From Planctomycetota bacterium (GTDB lineage Bacteria > Planctomycetota > Uabimicrobiia > Uabimicrobiales > Uabimicrobiaceae): a stretch of 64,000 nucleotides of DNA. Position 1 is the stretch's first letter, and every line of letters starts with the position of its first letter. The stretch is taken from positions 1 to 64,000 of the forward strand of contig JAJDCR010000042.1 in NCBI GenBank assembly GCA_029260735.1, written 5' to 3'. Shown piece by piece: positions 9,504 through 19,500 of this stretch. The notes below the pieces were generated by a model. The model had not been told where the DNA came from. It saw only the letters and a program-made list of their open reading frames with translations, and ran no database searches. Made by a program: the position numbers and the translations under genes.

Positions 9504-9625
9504 TTTTGAAGTAAAATAATGATGCAGACTTTGATTTTTTTAGCCCAGGTACATTTTTAGTATAAAGACAGCATGTTTTTTAGACTGCATTGTCTTATGA
9601 ATTTTCTTATAGCATGGAGAAAAGA

Positions 9626-10567
9626 ATGTCGGAAAAAAATGGAATGCCCGTCTGGATGGTAATTTTTATAACAGCTTCCCTTGCTGGACTTCTAACGCTG
9701 TGGGGGATTTATGTGGCCGCGGAATATGGAATTGCTCTTTTTCTTTTAGTTCCCTTTTTTATAGGATTTTGCCCTACTGTTCTTTACTCACGTAACGGAA
9801 AGATAAGTGAACAGGAATCTTTTGGTCTTGCCTTCTCAGCTCTTTTTGTGTTTATCATTGGGTTAATGCTTTTTTCCATTGAAGGACTCATTTGTATTGC
9901 CATGGCTGCCCCTATTGGGTTTATTATGACAGGACTCGGTTGCATTATTGGTTTGATTATCGTAAAGAAAACGCATCAAAAAGGCCCTATGATCATGCTT
10001 GTCTTAATCTTGGTTATTCCTTTAACCGCATTTATGGAAAAATCTGATTCTCCTCCCGATATAATAGAAATAACAACCTCCATAAAAATTGATGCTGAAA
10101 TCGAAGTTGTCTGGAAAAATGTTATTGAGTTTCCTAAACTTAGCGAACCAAAAGAGTTTCTTTTTCAAATCGGCATTTCTTACCCCATTAGTGCGCAAAT
10201 TAAAGGAAAAGGATTAGGGGCCATTCGCTACTGTAACTTTTCCACAGGTAGCTTTATTGAGCCGATAACTCGCTGGGAGAAACCCCATATTCTTAGCTTT
10301 GATGTATCGGAAAACCCTCCTCCGATGAAAGAACTAAGCTTTTGGGATCTCGACTCTCCTCACCTACATGACTACTTTGTCTCTAAAAAAGGAGAATTCA
10401 AATTAACTAAATTGTCTGAGGAGAAAACACTTTTAACAGGAACTACCTGGTATACTAATAAGATCAAGCCGGCAATCTATTGGCAAGCATGGAGTGATTA
10501 TATCATCCACGCTATTCACAATAGAGTATTACGCCATATCAAAGCTCATTCCGAAAAAAGGAAGTGA
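9626..10567 (+). CDS. Four-TM membrane protein with C-terminal SRPBCC domain
   Basis: 313 aa from ATG 9626, chosen because GGAG sits 6 nt upstream; ATG 9614 and TTG 9590 are alternatives. The N-terminal half has about four transmembrane helices. From about residue 140 a START/SRPBCC-like ligand-binding fold follows: 'ITTSIKIDAEIEVVWKNVIE' is the typical first strand and helix, and a W-rich C-terminal helix (WQAWSDYIIHAIHNRVLRHI) closes the fold. SRPBCC domains bind hydrophobic ligands; the ligand here is unknown. The gene lies 5 nt before the next one and inside the inverted-repeat-bounded segment. Confidence 0.82.
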   Translation: MSEKNGMPVWMVIFITASLAGLLTLWGIYVAAEYGIALFLLVPFFIGFCPTVLYSRNGKISEQESFGLAFSALFVFIIGLMLFSIEGLICIAMAAPIGFIMTGLGCIIGLIIVKKTHQKGPMIMLVLILVIPLTAFMEKSDSPPDIIEITTSIKIDAEIEVVWKNVIEFPKLSEPKEFLFQIGISYPISAQIKGKGLGAIRYCNFSTGSFIEPITRWEKPHILSFDVSENPPPMKELSFWDLDSPHLHDYFVSKKGEFKLTKLSEEKTLLTGTTWYTNKIKPAIYWQAWSDYIIHAIHNRVLRHIKAHSEKRK

Positions 10568-10572
10568 CTAAA

Positions 10573-11334
10573 ATGAAAAGCCCTATCTTATTGATGTTTT
10601 TTTGTTTAATCGTTCATCTTTCTTGTAAAGCGGTCGAGTATGAAAGCTACGACAACCTAAAATTAGAGGAATTTGTCGAGCTCTTCTCGAAGAAAATCCA
10701 AAAGAAAATTACCTTTAACAAATTCCAAAAATCAAAAAATGACATTAGTTTTTCTATCCCCAAGAATCTCTCCCGAGAACATTTAACTCAAATATTTGCC
10801 GAAATGATGTTACGGTATCATTATAACTTAGTCAAAAAAAACAAATCAGAGTTAAAGTTTGAACTTTTAGAGTTTAGTCCTTTTATTTGCATCCGTATTA
10901 TCTCATCTCCAGATAAACTGGGGGAAACAATATGGGGATTAGGTTTCTCTGTCTGGGAGCTAAAACATCCTCGAGCAAAAGAACTTAAATCTGTTTTGCT
11001 CGACCTAAAGTTAGTGAATCCAACAGGAGCAGACTGTATAGTGATAGACAAAAAAATACTACTGTTTACATCTTGCAGTCCCATTCCTTCATTCTTAAAA
11101 AAAATGATCTGCGTTCTTGATACCAAGGAAAAGAGATATATTAAAATGTTTCGGCTAAAACAAGAATCTGCCAACAGAGTATGGGAAAAAATGAAAGAAG
11201 AGAATAGATTTATCCAAAGAATCTCCGTTCCTCGAAATGAATCCGTTTTTTTGATTGTTTCCAATCTATCAGATCAAAAAATGGTAGAAGAGATGATTGC
11301 TTTCAATGGAGATTCAAAACAAAAGAATCACTAG
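10573..11334 (+). CDS. Exported protein with secretin N0/N1-like domains, no pore
   Basis: 253 aa with an N-terminal export signal ending near LSCKA, possibly a lipoprotein although the lipobox is weak. Residues about 25-95 resemble the STN/N0 fold of secretins (LKLEEFVELFSKKIQKKITF ... ISFSIPKNLSREHLTQIF). The end resembles a NolW/N1 segment (MFRLKQESANRVWEKMKEEN ... NESVFLIVSNLSDQKMVEEM). The beta-barrel secretin domain is missing. ATG 10573 has AAGGAAG upstream; a GTG at 10564 overlaps the previous stop. Such free N-domains can recruit partners in the periplasm; that role is inference from fold resemblance only. Confidence 0.68.
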   Translation: MKSPILLMFFCLIVHLSCKAVEYESYDNLKLEEFVELFSKKIQKKITFNKFQKSKNDISFSIPKNLSREHLTQIFAEMMLRYHYNLVKKNKSELKFELLEFSPFICIRIISSPDKLGETIWGLGFSVWELKHPRAKELKSVLLDLKLVNPTGADCIVIDKKILLFTSCSPIPSFLKKMICVLDTKEKRYIKMFRLKQESANRVWEKMKEENRFIQRISVPRNESVFLIVSNLSDQKMVEEMIAFNGDSKQKNH

Positions 11335-11346
11335 CATTCCTCTTTG

Positions 11347-11383
11347 AATTCTGTTGAAAATAAGTACGAATTCTAGTTACTGG
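11347..11383 (+). promoter_or_regulatory. Copy B of 37-bp dispersed motif
   Basis: Starts AATTCTGTTGAAAA, with TTGAAA at 11354-11359. The second half AATTCTAG is kept but the -10-like hexamer is lost (TTACTG). It lies 12 nt after the stop of the 10573 gene with no gene downstream on this strand, so it may be a relic or have a non-promoter role. Confidence 0.5.
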
Positions 11384-11483
11384 CGAGATAAGTTCTTAAC
11401 ATCCTATGGATTTATGATTACACTCGGGATTTAATAAAAGAATTGTCGGAGTCCTTACATAACAGATTTAGCTTGGGATAAAA

Positions 11484-11649
11484 TGTCGCGAAAGCGAAAT
11501 CTGAATGGAGTGAACTCTTTGTTGGAGCGACTAGATCGGGCCTAAAAACTGTGATTCTCTCAAAAAAGAAGGCACTTATGTCCATTTGCTCAGTTAAGTC
11601 ATTTGTTTCCCGATCTTCGGAGAGGAAATAAACGAGTTCACGGAATGAA
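11484..11649 (-). repeat. Right arm of ~165-bp imperfect inverted repeat
   Basis: Inverted copy of 9160-9322. The arms are 2.16 kb apart and enclose exactly two genes with copies of the 37-bp motif on each side of them. Confidence 0.85.
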
Positions 11650-11879
11650 GCCTCCAACCTTTGATAAACAATCTGATTTGGACGAACTAGATGAGCTTAT
11701 TTGTTGAGAAGATAGTAAACTTTGCGCATCATTTGTAGGCGAATATAATCAAAGCTATTTCTCTGAAGATACTAACTACTCAAAAAATGGTTTCATATAA
11801 ACCTTGCCCTCTCTCACATTGTTTTATCTGAAACATTGGCCAAAGATGTGTCCCCCCTAAATTCATTAGGCCCGCCCCT

Positions 11880-12857
11880 CTAATCGCGAGGAAAAATGAT
11901 TGTTTTGGGACTTTTCTCCAAGGCCATAAAATCATATTCCAAGACTCTCTTTTCTGAATAGTATTTCCACAAATTCCAGCCCAAATGATTTTTTTCTTTC
12001 AAGGAAGAGTGCTCCTCAAGTTCATTGATTAAGCAAGGATAAGAGAGAGCTGTAGTGGCAAATTGGGGAATGGTTTTCCCATTGCTATGCTTTAGAGAAT
12101 TTCCCCAGCCAAAATGGGTATGCCCACAGAAATAGGCATCGCAGTTTCCTTTTATCAAGGTATCAATAATCTCTATTCTTAGCTTTCTTTCATTAATAGC
12201 ACAACTGTAGTCTCTGTCTTCTAAGCTTGTTAAATAAATGGGGAAATGACCAAAGACAAAGCGCGCTTTACATTTATCTGCCTTTTTTAACTCCTGAAGT
12301 AACCACGCCAAAGTTTTTCTTCTTACAATCTGCTGCTCGTCGTATTTCTCCCAGTCAAATTGCCAAAAAGGAGTCAAGTCGATTCCGATAATGGCCAAAT
12401 CAGAAAAGATAAAAGAAAACTTTTCTTCCCCCATATGTTTTTGCCATAAAGCTAGACTCTTTATATTAGGGAAAGAGCCTGTGTCATGGTTTCCTGGAAT
12501 AGTGTAAAGAGGAACTTGAAGGCTTTGGAAAACTTCTCGGAATTTTTCCCATTCAGGAACATAGTCAAAATGAGCGATATCGCCTGTATGAATGACAAAA
12601 CTAGGCTTTATTTTGTTAATTTGAGCGATTAACTTCAGAAGTTCTTCTTCAGAAGTATCAGGGTAGCCAAAATGAGTATCAGAGATTTGAGCGAAAAGGA
12701 TAGGAGGCCCAAGAGAACTCTTTCTTTTTTCTTGTAAGGGGATAGCTTTTTGGCAACCAAGGAAAAATAAAGCACTTGAGCCTAAGAGCTTAAACATTTC
12801 CCGCCTTGAAATGCTAGAGTCTTGAAACATATTCCTTATCGTTCTCTTCTCTTTCAT
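11880..12857 (-). CDS. Calcineurin-like metallophosphoesterase, Tat lipoprotein
   Basis: 325 aa. All metal-binding motifs of the family are present in order: DTHFG, GDIAH, GNHDTG, GHFPIY and GHTHFG. The N-terminus carries a twin-arginine signal (SISRREMFKLLG) followed by a hydrophobic stretch and lipobox FLGC, so the folded enzyme should be exported by Tat and lipidated. The substrate cannot be told; relatives hydrolyse phosphodiesters or phosphomonoesters. It overlaps the stop of the upstream DUF1990 gene by ATGA, so the two are translationally coupled. Confidence 0.93.
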   Translation of the reverse strand: MKEKRTIRNMFQDSSISRREMFKLLGSSALFFLGCQKAIPLQEKRKSSLGPPILFAQISDTHFGYPDTSEEELLKLIAQINKIKPSFVIHTGDIAHFDYVPEWEKFREVFQSLQVPLYTIPGNHDTGSFPNIKSLALWQKHMGEEKFSFIFSDLAIIGIDLTPFWQFDWEKYDEQQIVRRKTLAWLLQELKKADKCKARFVFGHFPIYLTSLEDRDYSCAINERKLRIEIIDTLIKGNCDAYFCGHTHFGWGNSLKHSNGKTIPQFATTALSYPCLINELEEHSSLKEKNHLGWNLWKYYSEKRVLEYDFMALEKSPKTIIFPRD

Positions 12858-13438
12858 TTGTTAACACTCGCCAACACAGCTTCCAAAGTATCGCGGAAAA
12901 ATCGTCTTTGTAAATAACGGGCAAAAGGATACCCGCACCAAACCAAAAAATGACCAGGCCGAGAAAAGGCCTTTACCTCGTACCACACGCTGTCATCGTG
13001 ATGAAACCATTCCACCACAAATCGCTCTTCCCCGCTTTCGGGATGATCTTTGACTGTACCAAAAGCAAAGCCAAAGCGAGTTACTTCATCGTCAGTAGAG
13101 TCTATGGTGTAAATGATACGACAGGGGTTAGCGGTAAGGTGAAGGCCAAGCAACTTCAAATAAGTAACGCTGATTTCGCCTTCCTTGATGGGCACTTCAT
13201 CGCTATGAAGACCAATCCATCCAACGTCATACATTTTCCAATTTTCGATAGCAGACCTGCCTCGAAGAAATATCTTTTCCCCACAGCCTAGCTGTATACG
13301 GCGCGAATCGTGATGGAAGCCTTTAGGCATAGGGTCTTCTCTTGTACAGCCTACTTCTTTGTAGCTAAAAGGGTTATCTTGCCATTTTTGCAATAAAGTC
13401 TCTATACGCTTTTGTGATGGTTTGAGTATGTATAACAC
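12854..13438 (-). CDS. DUF1990 family protein
   Basis: 194 aa matching the DUF1990 pattern: NPFSYKEVGCTRE near residue 22, then RRIQLGCGEKIFLRGRSAI, WKMYDVGW, a central NPCRIIYTID strand, and FGTVKDHPESGEERFVVEW near the C-terminal half. Family members are small beta-rich proteins of SRPBCC-like look whose biochemical role is not known. It starts at GTG and shares ATGA with the downstream metallophosphoesterase. Confidence 0.85.
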   Translation of the reverse strand: MLYILKPSQKRIETLLQKWQDNPFSYKEVGCTREDPMPKGFHHDSRRIQLGCGEKIFLRGRSAIENWKMYDVGWIGLHSDEVPIKEGEISVTYLKLLGLHLTANPCRIIYTIDSTDDEVTRFGFAFGTVKDHPESGEERFVVEWFHHDDSVWYEVKAFSRPGHFLVWCGYPFARYLQRRFFRDTLEAVLASVNK

Positions 13439-13465
13439 TTTGGTTCTTTCTTTTTTTTCTTTACC

Positions 13466-15448
13466 TTACTGATCTTGGGAAATTTCCTCATTGTACGTAG
13501 AAGAAACGGGAAACTCTAGGAAAAATGAACTCCCTACGTTTAATTCCGATTTTACCCAAATCTTTGCGTCATGGTACTTCAAAATACGTTGTACGATATT
13601 TAGTCCTAGTCCATCCCCCGTCTCTTTAGAATTACTTTCTCTGAAAAATAATTCAAAAATTTTCTCCTGATTTTTTGTCGCAATGCCAATTCCATTATCT
13701 TCTATACAATAAACCACACTAGATTCTTGCATCTCGCTTGAAATTTGAATATGCAGTGGTCTACTTTCTGAACGATACTTCAAAGAGTTTTCAATTATAT
13801 TAGAGAAAACTTGATTTATTAGCACTTCATCGCCATGTATGTTGATCGCACTTCTTATCTCTACGACGGCACCCATTTTTTTTCTTTGAAAATGGATACT
13901 ATCCAAAACGCTGTGGAGTAGCTTCTTCATATCAAGGTGTTCTTTGGCCAGAGTGAGTCTGTCCAGTTTGGATAGTTGTAGCATCCCTTCTAAAAGTTTA
14001 TCCATCTTTTTAATCGCTATATCTATATAGTGCAAAGAATCTTTAATATCTTCTTCTAAAAGATCATCCAGCTCTTTTTTCACATCAAGAGGAAGGGAGG
14101 TTTCTGTAATGATCGCCTCTAGTTTTTGGCTCGCGAGAACCAACTCTCCACTATACCCTATGATATTCACAAGAGGACTTCGTAAATCATGAGAAATCAG
14201 ATGGACTATGTTGTGTAAATCTTCGTTAGCTAGCTTTAATTTTTGAGTGCGCTTTTCTATCTTAACGAGTAACTCTTCGTTCATATTTTTAATTTGCAAT
14301 TTGATATTTTTTTCTTGTAAAGCGTTGACAAACATAGAAGTGACTAGCTTAATGAAATTTATTTCGGAGCTTGTACTTTCCTTTTTTTGAGGATTTAAAA
14401 AACTTATGATGGCCACTATTTTATCCTCTTTTTGAACGGAGACATCTAAGACAGAGTCTATCTTGCTCGGCAAAATGAACTTTTGGAATGTTTCATTAAG
14501 CTCTCCTAACTCCTCTTGAGGATTCCACCTCAGTGCTTCTTGTTCTTTTAGTTTTTTGACCCAGTGCTCGCTAAGGGGCATATCAGAAATCCAGCTTTTA
14601 TCTATATCTAAACTGTTCTTGCAGACCATGTGTTCTATGCTTATGCTCGTTTGGTTGTCACTAACGATAAAGAAACAAGCCCCCTGCGCTCCTATGTAGT
14701 AAAGAACTTCCTCTAAAGATTGCTCAATTCTTTTATCGATGTCCTCTAGCCGAGCTCCGACAAAACGGGTTGATATCTTCACCAAGGTATGTTCTGCTAA
14801 TAGTTGTTCTTCCAGTTTTTGTTGAAGGGATATATGATAAGAGTTATCTAAAATAATAACAGCTACTCCCAGGCACATAAATAAAAAAGATGTATGCATT
14901 GCCATGTGGAGAAGAGATCCTCCAAGATAGGCTGTTCCTAGGCCACTCACGTATCCGAGAAAGGTAATACTCCCAATTCCTAAAAGGATAGAGCCTAGTA
15001 GCGCTGTATAAATAGAATAGATCGAGAAATATCGGAAAATCAAAACCAGCCCAATTAAAGTAAAACAAAAAGCGGTACTAGGGGCCATTCTTCCCGGATG
15101 AGGGGTGTGGACAAAAATGTAATGTTTCATAAAAAGTTCATCAATGTGCAGATTTAGATCAAATATATACTGCAATAAAGTCAAAGATCCTACAGCAAAA
15201 AGAGTAACTCCACAGAAAAAAATTATTTTTTGTTTTTTTTGTTTTAAATCTAAAGAAACAGTAAAAATTCCTATAGCACAAAGTACAAAAGATAAAGCTG
15301 TGTTATATTGCATAGGCATGAATGTAGGGGACAATTGAACTAGTCTTGAGCTACCAATGTACCATCCTATAATGACTACAGATCCTAGGAAGAAAGAAAG
15401 CAAACAGATTTGTTGAACAATGTTTTGCATTCGTTTACTTTTTAACAT
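13466..15448 (-). CDS. Membrane sensor histidine kinase with GAF domain
   Basis: 660 aa. The first 200 residues form about six transmembrane helices with the 'MPMQYNTALSFVLCAIGIF' and 'GRMAPSTAFCFTLIGLVLI' repeats typical of integral-membrane sensor regions of this kind. A GAF-like domain follows (about 215-380), then a coil, HisKA with the phospho-acceptor in LISHDLRSPL, and HATPase with N box NIIENSLKYRS, G1 box DNGIGIA and G2 box GDGLGLNIV. ATG has AAGGA 7 nt upstream. It is divergent from the response regulator at 16088, with a duplicated intergenic region between them, so the two are likely a pair or co-regulated. Confidence 0.93.
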   Translation of the reverse strand: MLKSKRMQNIVQQICLLSFFLGSVVIIGWYIGSSRLVQLSPTFMPMQYNTALSFVLCAIGIFTVSLDLKQKKQKIIFFCGVTLFAVGSLTLLQYIFDLNLHIDELFMKHYIFVHTPHPGRMAPSTAFCFTLIGLVLIFRYFSIYSIYTALLGSILLGIGSITFLGYVSGLGTAYLGGSLLHMAMHTSFLFMCLGVAVIILDNSYHISLQQKLEEQLLAEHTLVKISTRFVGARLEDIDKRIEQSLEEVLYYIGAQGACFFIVSDNQTSISIEHMVCKNSLDIDKSWISDMPLSEHWVKKLKEQEALRWNPQEELGELNETFQKFILPSKIDSVLDVSVQKEDKIVAIISFLNPQKKESTSSEINFIKLVTSMFVNALQEKNIKLQIKNMNEELLVKIEKRTQKLKLANEDLHNIVHLISHDLRSPLVNIIGYSGELVLASQKLEAIITETSLPLDVKKELDDLLEEDIKDSLHYIDIAIKKMDKLLEGMLQLSKLDRLTLAKEHLDMKKLLHSVLDSIHFQRKKMGAVVEIRSAINIHGDEVLINQVFSNIIENSLKYRSESRPLHIQISSEMQESSVVYCIEDNGIGIATKNQEKIFELFFRESNSKETGDGLGLNIVQRILKYHDAKIWVKSELNVGSSFFLEFPVSSTYNEEISQDQ

Positions 15449-15494
15449 TTTTTTTCCTTGTTCGCTTTAAAAAGAGATTTATCCTAAAATTTCT

Positions 15495-15679
15495 ATGACT
15501 TTTGCCACCTAGCAATTAGGATAAGCTATATTTACTTATAAAACAAAAATAATTCTTTCGAGCTTGATTTGACTAATAATCCCTTACAAAAATAGGATAT
15601 GAGATTGGAATAGCCGCTATAAAAATGAAACATCTCAAACTTGTTTTCTAAGAAAGATAAAGCATATTTATGCATATTA
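15495..15679 (+). repeat. Copy 1 of a ~224-bp-period duplicated block
   Basis: Shares CACCTAG.AATTA, TATATTTACTTATAAAACA, ATTGGAATAGC and the TAAAG.ATATTTA end with copy 2, all at the same spacing (offset 223-224 bp). Confidence 0.8.
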
Positions 15680-15717
15680 AAAACCATAACTTGCTCAATA
15701 ATAAGTCAAACACTTTT

Positions 15718-15900
15718 ATGATTTTTGTCACCTAGTAATTAAGATTAAGTTATATTTACTTATAAAACAGAGATACCTCCACTGAATTACATGTTACTAT
15801 TAGTAGTTTAATAAAAAAGAAAATGAAATTGGAATAGCTGTCATCAAAAAAGGAAATTTTAACTTTTTTGACAAAAAAGGTAAAGTATATTTAGATTCCA
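15718..15900 (+). repeat. Copy 2 of a ~224-bp-period duplicated block
   Basis: Direct copy of 15495-15679, diverged mainly in the middle. It is the copy nearer the response regulator gene. Confidence 0.8.
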
Positions 15901-16087
15901 ACTAGAGATATTTTCGAGTTTTTTAATGAATTTTATAAAAAAAGAGAATATTTCTTGGCATAGAGAATATAATTATAGTATTATAAATATAGTAAAAACT
16001 AACAGAAAATATAAAACAACACAACTAGAATTAAACTTTACTTAGTTTTATATGGTGGGTAGAAAAATTTTATGTGAGGATTTTACG

Positions 16088-16519
16088 ATGAAAGAAGAGG
16101 TAGTTATTCTTCTCGCGGAAGATGATCCTGGGCATGCAAGGCTCATTAAAAAAAACTTATCCCGCGTTGGAGTCCAAAATGAAATTGTGCATTTTGCAAA
16201 TGGAGAGGAAACTCTAGAGTTTTTTAACAAGAATAAAAAAAAACAGAAATCATCAGCTAGGTCTTATGTGCTCTTGCTTGATATTAAAATGCCTAAAGTT
16301 AGCGGTATAGAAGTTCTAAGAAATCTGAAACAGAGTAATACTTTGAAAAACATTCCCGTCATCATGATAACAACTTCTGCTAATCCTGATGAAGTGCAAC
16401 AATGTTACGATTTCGGATGTATTTGTTATATCAAAAAACCTCTTGATTACCAAAAACTTAAACAAACAGTGGAATATTTAGGATTGTTTTTGAAGGCGAT
16501 AGAAATTCCTCTTTATTGA
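16088..16519 (+). CDS. Single-domain response regulator (Rcp1-like)
   Basis: 143 aa CheY-fold receiver. Acidic pair AEDDPGH, phospho-acceptor Asp in LLLDIKMPKVSG, Thr in IMITTSA, and Lys in IKKPLD. The form 'EDDPGHARLIKKNL...' with a long loop before the Asp resembles receivers of the Rcp1 type that pair with GAF- or phytochrome-type kinases. GAGGA 7 nt before ATG 16088 fixes the start; the frame is open to 16052. No output domain, so it must act by protein contact or in a phosphorelay. It is followed 28 nt later by a hybrid kinase. Confidence 0.94.
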   Translation: MKEEVVILLAEDDPGHARLIKKNLSRVGVQNEIVHFANGEETLEFFNKNKKKQKSSARSYVLLLDIKMPKVSGIEVLRNLKQSNTLKNIPVIMITTSANPDEVQQCYDFGCICYIKKPLDYQKLKQTVEYLGLFLKAIEIPLY

Positions 16520-16547
16520 GGAATATGAGATTGTAGAAAGCGATAGG

Positions 16548-19500
16548 ATGGACACAAATGAAACTTTAGAAGAAGAGATCAGTATCATTGTTATCGAAGA
16601 TGATCCTTCTCTGAGCAGACTCATGCGCAGAAAATTGCTTCAATATGGAAGGCCTGTGGAGAGAGCCTATACTGGCCAAGAAGGTATTGCTATAGCCAAA
16701 AAAATTCCAAAAGCACTTTTAATTTTAGATTATTCCTTACCTGATATGACAGCAAAAGAAGTGATTGATACTCTCACAGAAAAAAAATGCTTCCATCCAT
16801 TTATTATAGTAACAGGAGACGGAGATGAGATAGTTGCAGTAAACATGATGAAAATGGGAGCAAAAGACTATCTGTTAAAAGATAGCCATCTTTTAGGAAA
16901 TTTACCTCGGGTAGTTGAACGAGCAGTCAAAGACTACATCCGAGAAGAAAAATTGCAACGAACAGAGGAAGCGCTCCGAGAAAGCGAAAGAACTTTACAG
17001 GAATTTCTAGAGGCTATTCCTTTGGGGTTATTCGTAGTAAAATCTAATGGGCAACCACACTATGCTAATAGCAATGCCCAGAGTTTGTTAGGTAAAGGGA
17101 TTGTTGACAACAATGAGAAAACTTATAGCACATACTTAGCAGAATCTGATGAACTCTACCCAAAATCCAAGCTGCCTATTAATTTTGCTCTGAAAGGGCA
17201 AAAAACAACGGTAGACAATGTAATTGTTCAGCATCCCGACAGAAAAATTCCCATCGAGGTTTGGGGAGCTCCCGTTTATGATAAAAATCGTCAACTAAAG
17301 TACGCTATTTCTACTTTTATGGACATTACGGATCGAAAAAAGAAAGAAAGAGAAATTTATTTACTAAATGAGCAGCTCGAAAAACGGGTAATATCACGCA
17401 CCGCACAGCTCTTAGAAATGAATAGGACACTAAAGAACAGCGAAAGCAAAGCCCAACTTCTTAAAGAAATAGCCATTGGCTCTAATGATTTAGATGATTT
17501 TGATGAAGTATTTTTACAAGCTCTAAAAGGTATCACAGACTATATCAATTGGCCACTAGGACATGTCACTCTCTTAGATCAAACTTTAGATCTTATTTCC
17601 GCTAACCTTTGGTATTCAAAATATCCTGAGAATTTTAAAGAGCTAGAAAAGTTAAGCTCAAAGGTAAGCTTGCTAGGTAAAATGATGATTGCTCAAGTTA
17701 TTTCCCATAAAAAACCTATGTGGATTTCAGATATTACAGAATATAAAAATGCCATAGATAATCAATGTTTAATAAACTTGAACGTTCGAACGGTTTTTGC
17801 AGTTCCTCTCTTGATTAACGATAGAGTAGTCGCTCTACTCGAAATTTTTTCCACTCAAGTAGAGCCATATCGCGATGGAGTTATAGAGCTTGTAAGTCAA
17901 GTTGTAACTCTACTAGAAATTATTCTAAACCGTAAACAAGTGGAAAGAGAAATTCTAACTGCGCGTAAAGCTGCCGAAGAGGCCAATCAGGCAAAAAGTG
18001 ATTTTTTAGCCAATATCAGTCATGAAATTAGAACACCGATGAATGCAGTTATAGGTATGACTCATCTACTAGAATATACAAATCTTAGTGAAAAACAAAA
18101 GGATTATCAGAATAAAATCAATCAAGCCGCTCATCATTTACTGAGTATTATCAATAAAGTTCTTGATTTTTCTAAAATAGAAGCAGGGAAACTAAGTCTT
18201 GAATCAATAGATTTCCATTTAGAAAAAGTGCTCAGAAAACTTTTTGATTTCACTTTGCTAAAAGCTCAAGAGAAAAACCTTAAGGTTTTGCTTTTTTTAG
18301 ACCCGAAGGTGCCATTGTTTCTTAAAGGTGATCCTTTACGTTTGAATCAAATACTGACGAATCTAGTCGGCAATGCCATTAAATACACAAATAAAGGCCA
18401 TATTGAAATTTCCATCGAAGTTGTCGAAACGACAGCTTCGGAACTTACTCTATCTTTTACAGTTCAAGACACAGGGATCGGACTTACTTCTCAGGAAATT
18501 ACCAAACTGTTTAAACCTTTTTCTCAAGCAGATACTTCTATTTCTCGGAAGTATGGAGGAACAGGGTTAGGATTGACTATTTGCAGACAACTCGTTCATA
18601 TGATGGAAGGAGAGATTCACATAGAAAGTGAAAAAGGAAAAGGAAGCGCTTTCCGTTTTATAGCAAAATTTCTCCTCCAAAATGAAAATGAAAAAAAATT
18701 ACAAATACCGGAAAACTTAAATTCTATCAAAGTTTTAATCATAGATAAATATGAGCCTACTCGGAACAATCTAACTAAACTTTTCCAATCCTTTGGTCTT
18801 GAGACATTCAGTAGGAACTGTGAGATAGAACATTTAGAAAGCAGGAGGGAAGATAAGTTTCCCTATGATCTTATTGTGATGAACTGGGATATCAATGAAA
18901 AAAATAATACCAAGCTAATAAATCAAATTAGAAAAAATATTCCATCCCAAAACCAACCAGCAATAATACTTTATAATGACTGTAACTTAGAAGATTTCAA
19001 TAAAGAAAAAAAAGATATTCCCGAAGAAGCCTTTCTCGCAGTGCCTTTTTTTCCTTCAGCTCTCAGAGAAATGATTATCACTCTTTTTAGTAACTCTAAA
19101 GTTTTTTTGAAAAAATCGCGTGAGAGTTCAAGTAAGAAGCTAAGTAAGAAAAATCTACTCCATAAAGCTAAAATATTAGTAGTGGAAGACAATAAACTAA
19201 ATCAAGAAGTCATCGAAGAGCTTATTAAAACCATTGGAGGAATTACAACTCTTGTCAATAACGGTAAAGAGGCTGTTGAAACTTTGAAAGTGTCTCAATT
19301 TGATTGCATTTTGATGGACATTCAAATGCCAGGACTAAACGGATATGAAACAACAGAGCTAATACGAAAAAATGGTCTTTGCCAAAAGACCCCTATCATA
19401 GCTTTAACAGCCAATATAATGGAAGGGGATCGAGAAAAATGTTTAGCCTGTGGCATGAACGACTATATTAGTAAGCCTCTTGACATTAAGAAATTATATT

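Larger units (their letters stand above)
9071..9625. other. 555-bp non-coding stretch
   Basis: No convincing gene. It contains the left arm of the long inverted repeat (9160-9322) and copy A of the 37-bp dispersed motif (9467-9503). Between these the sequence is AT-rich with no clear structure. Confidence 0.7.
11335..11879. other. 545-bp non-coding stretch between convergent genes
   Basis: Contains copy B of the dispersed motif and the right arm of the long inverted repeat. A 79-codon minus-strand ORF across the arm (11418-11657) is not kept open in the left arm, so I do not call it a gene. No intrinsic terminator seen. Confidence 0.7.
15449..16087. other. Divergent intergenic region, very AT-rich
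   Basis: 639 bp between the divergent kinase and response regulator genes. It consists largely of two diverged tandem copies of a ~185-bp block (15495-15679 and 15718-15900), then an AT-rich tail before the 16088 gene. No gene is supported. Confidence 0.7.

Noticed and set aside
11418-11657. 79-codon minus-strand ORF over the right inverted-repeat arm
   Set aside because: The left arm has stops in the matching frame, and no ribosome site or family was recognised; more likely repeat DNA or a decayed gene.
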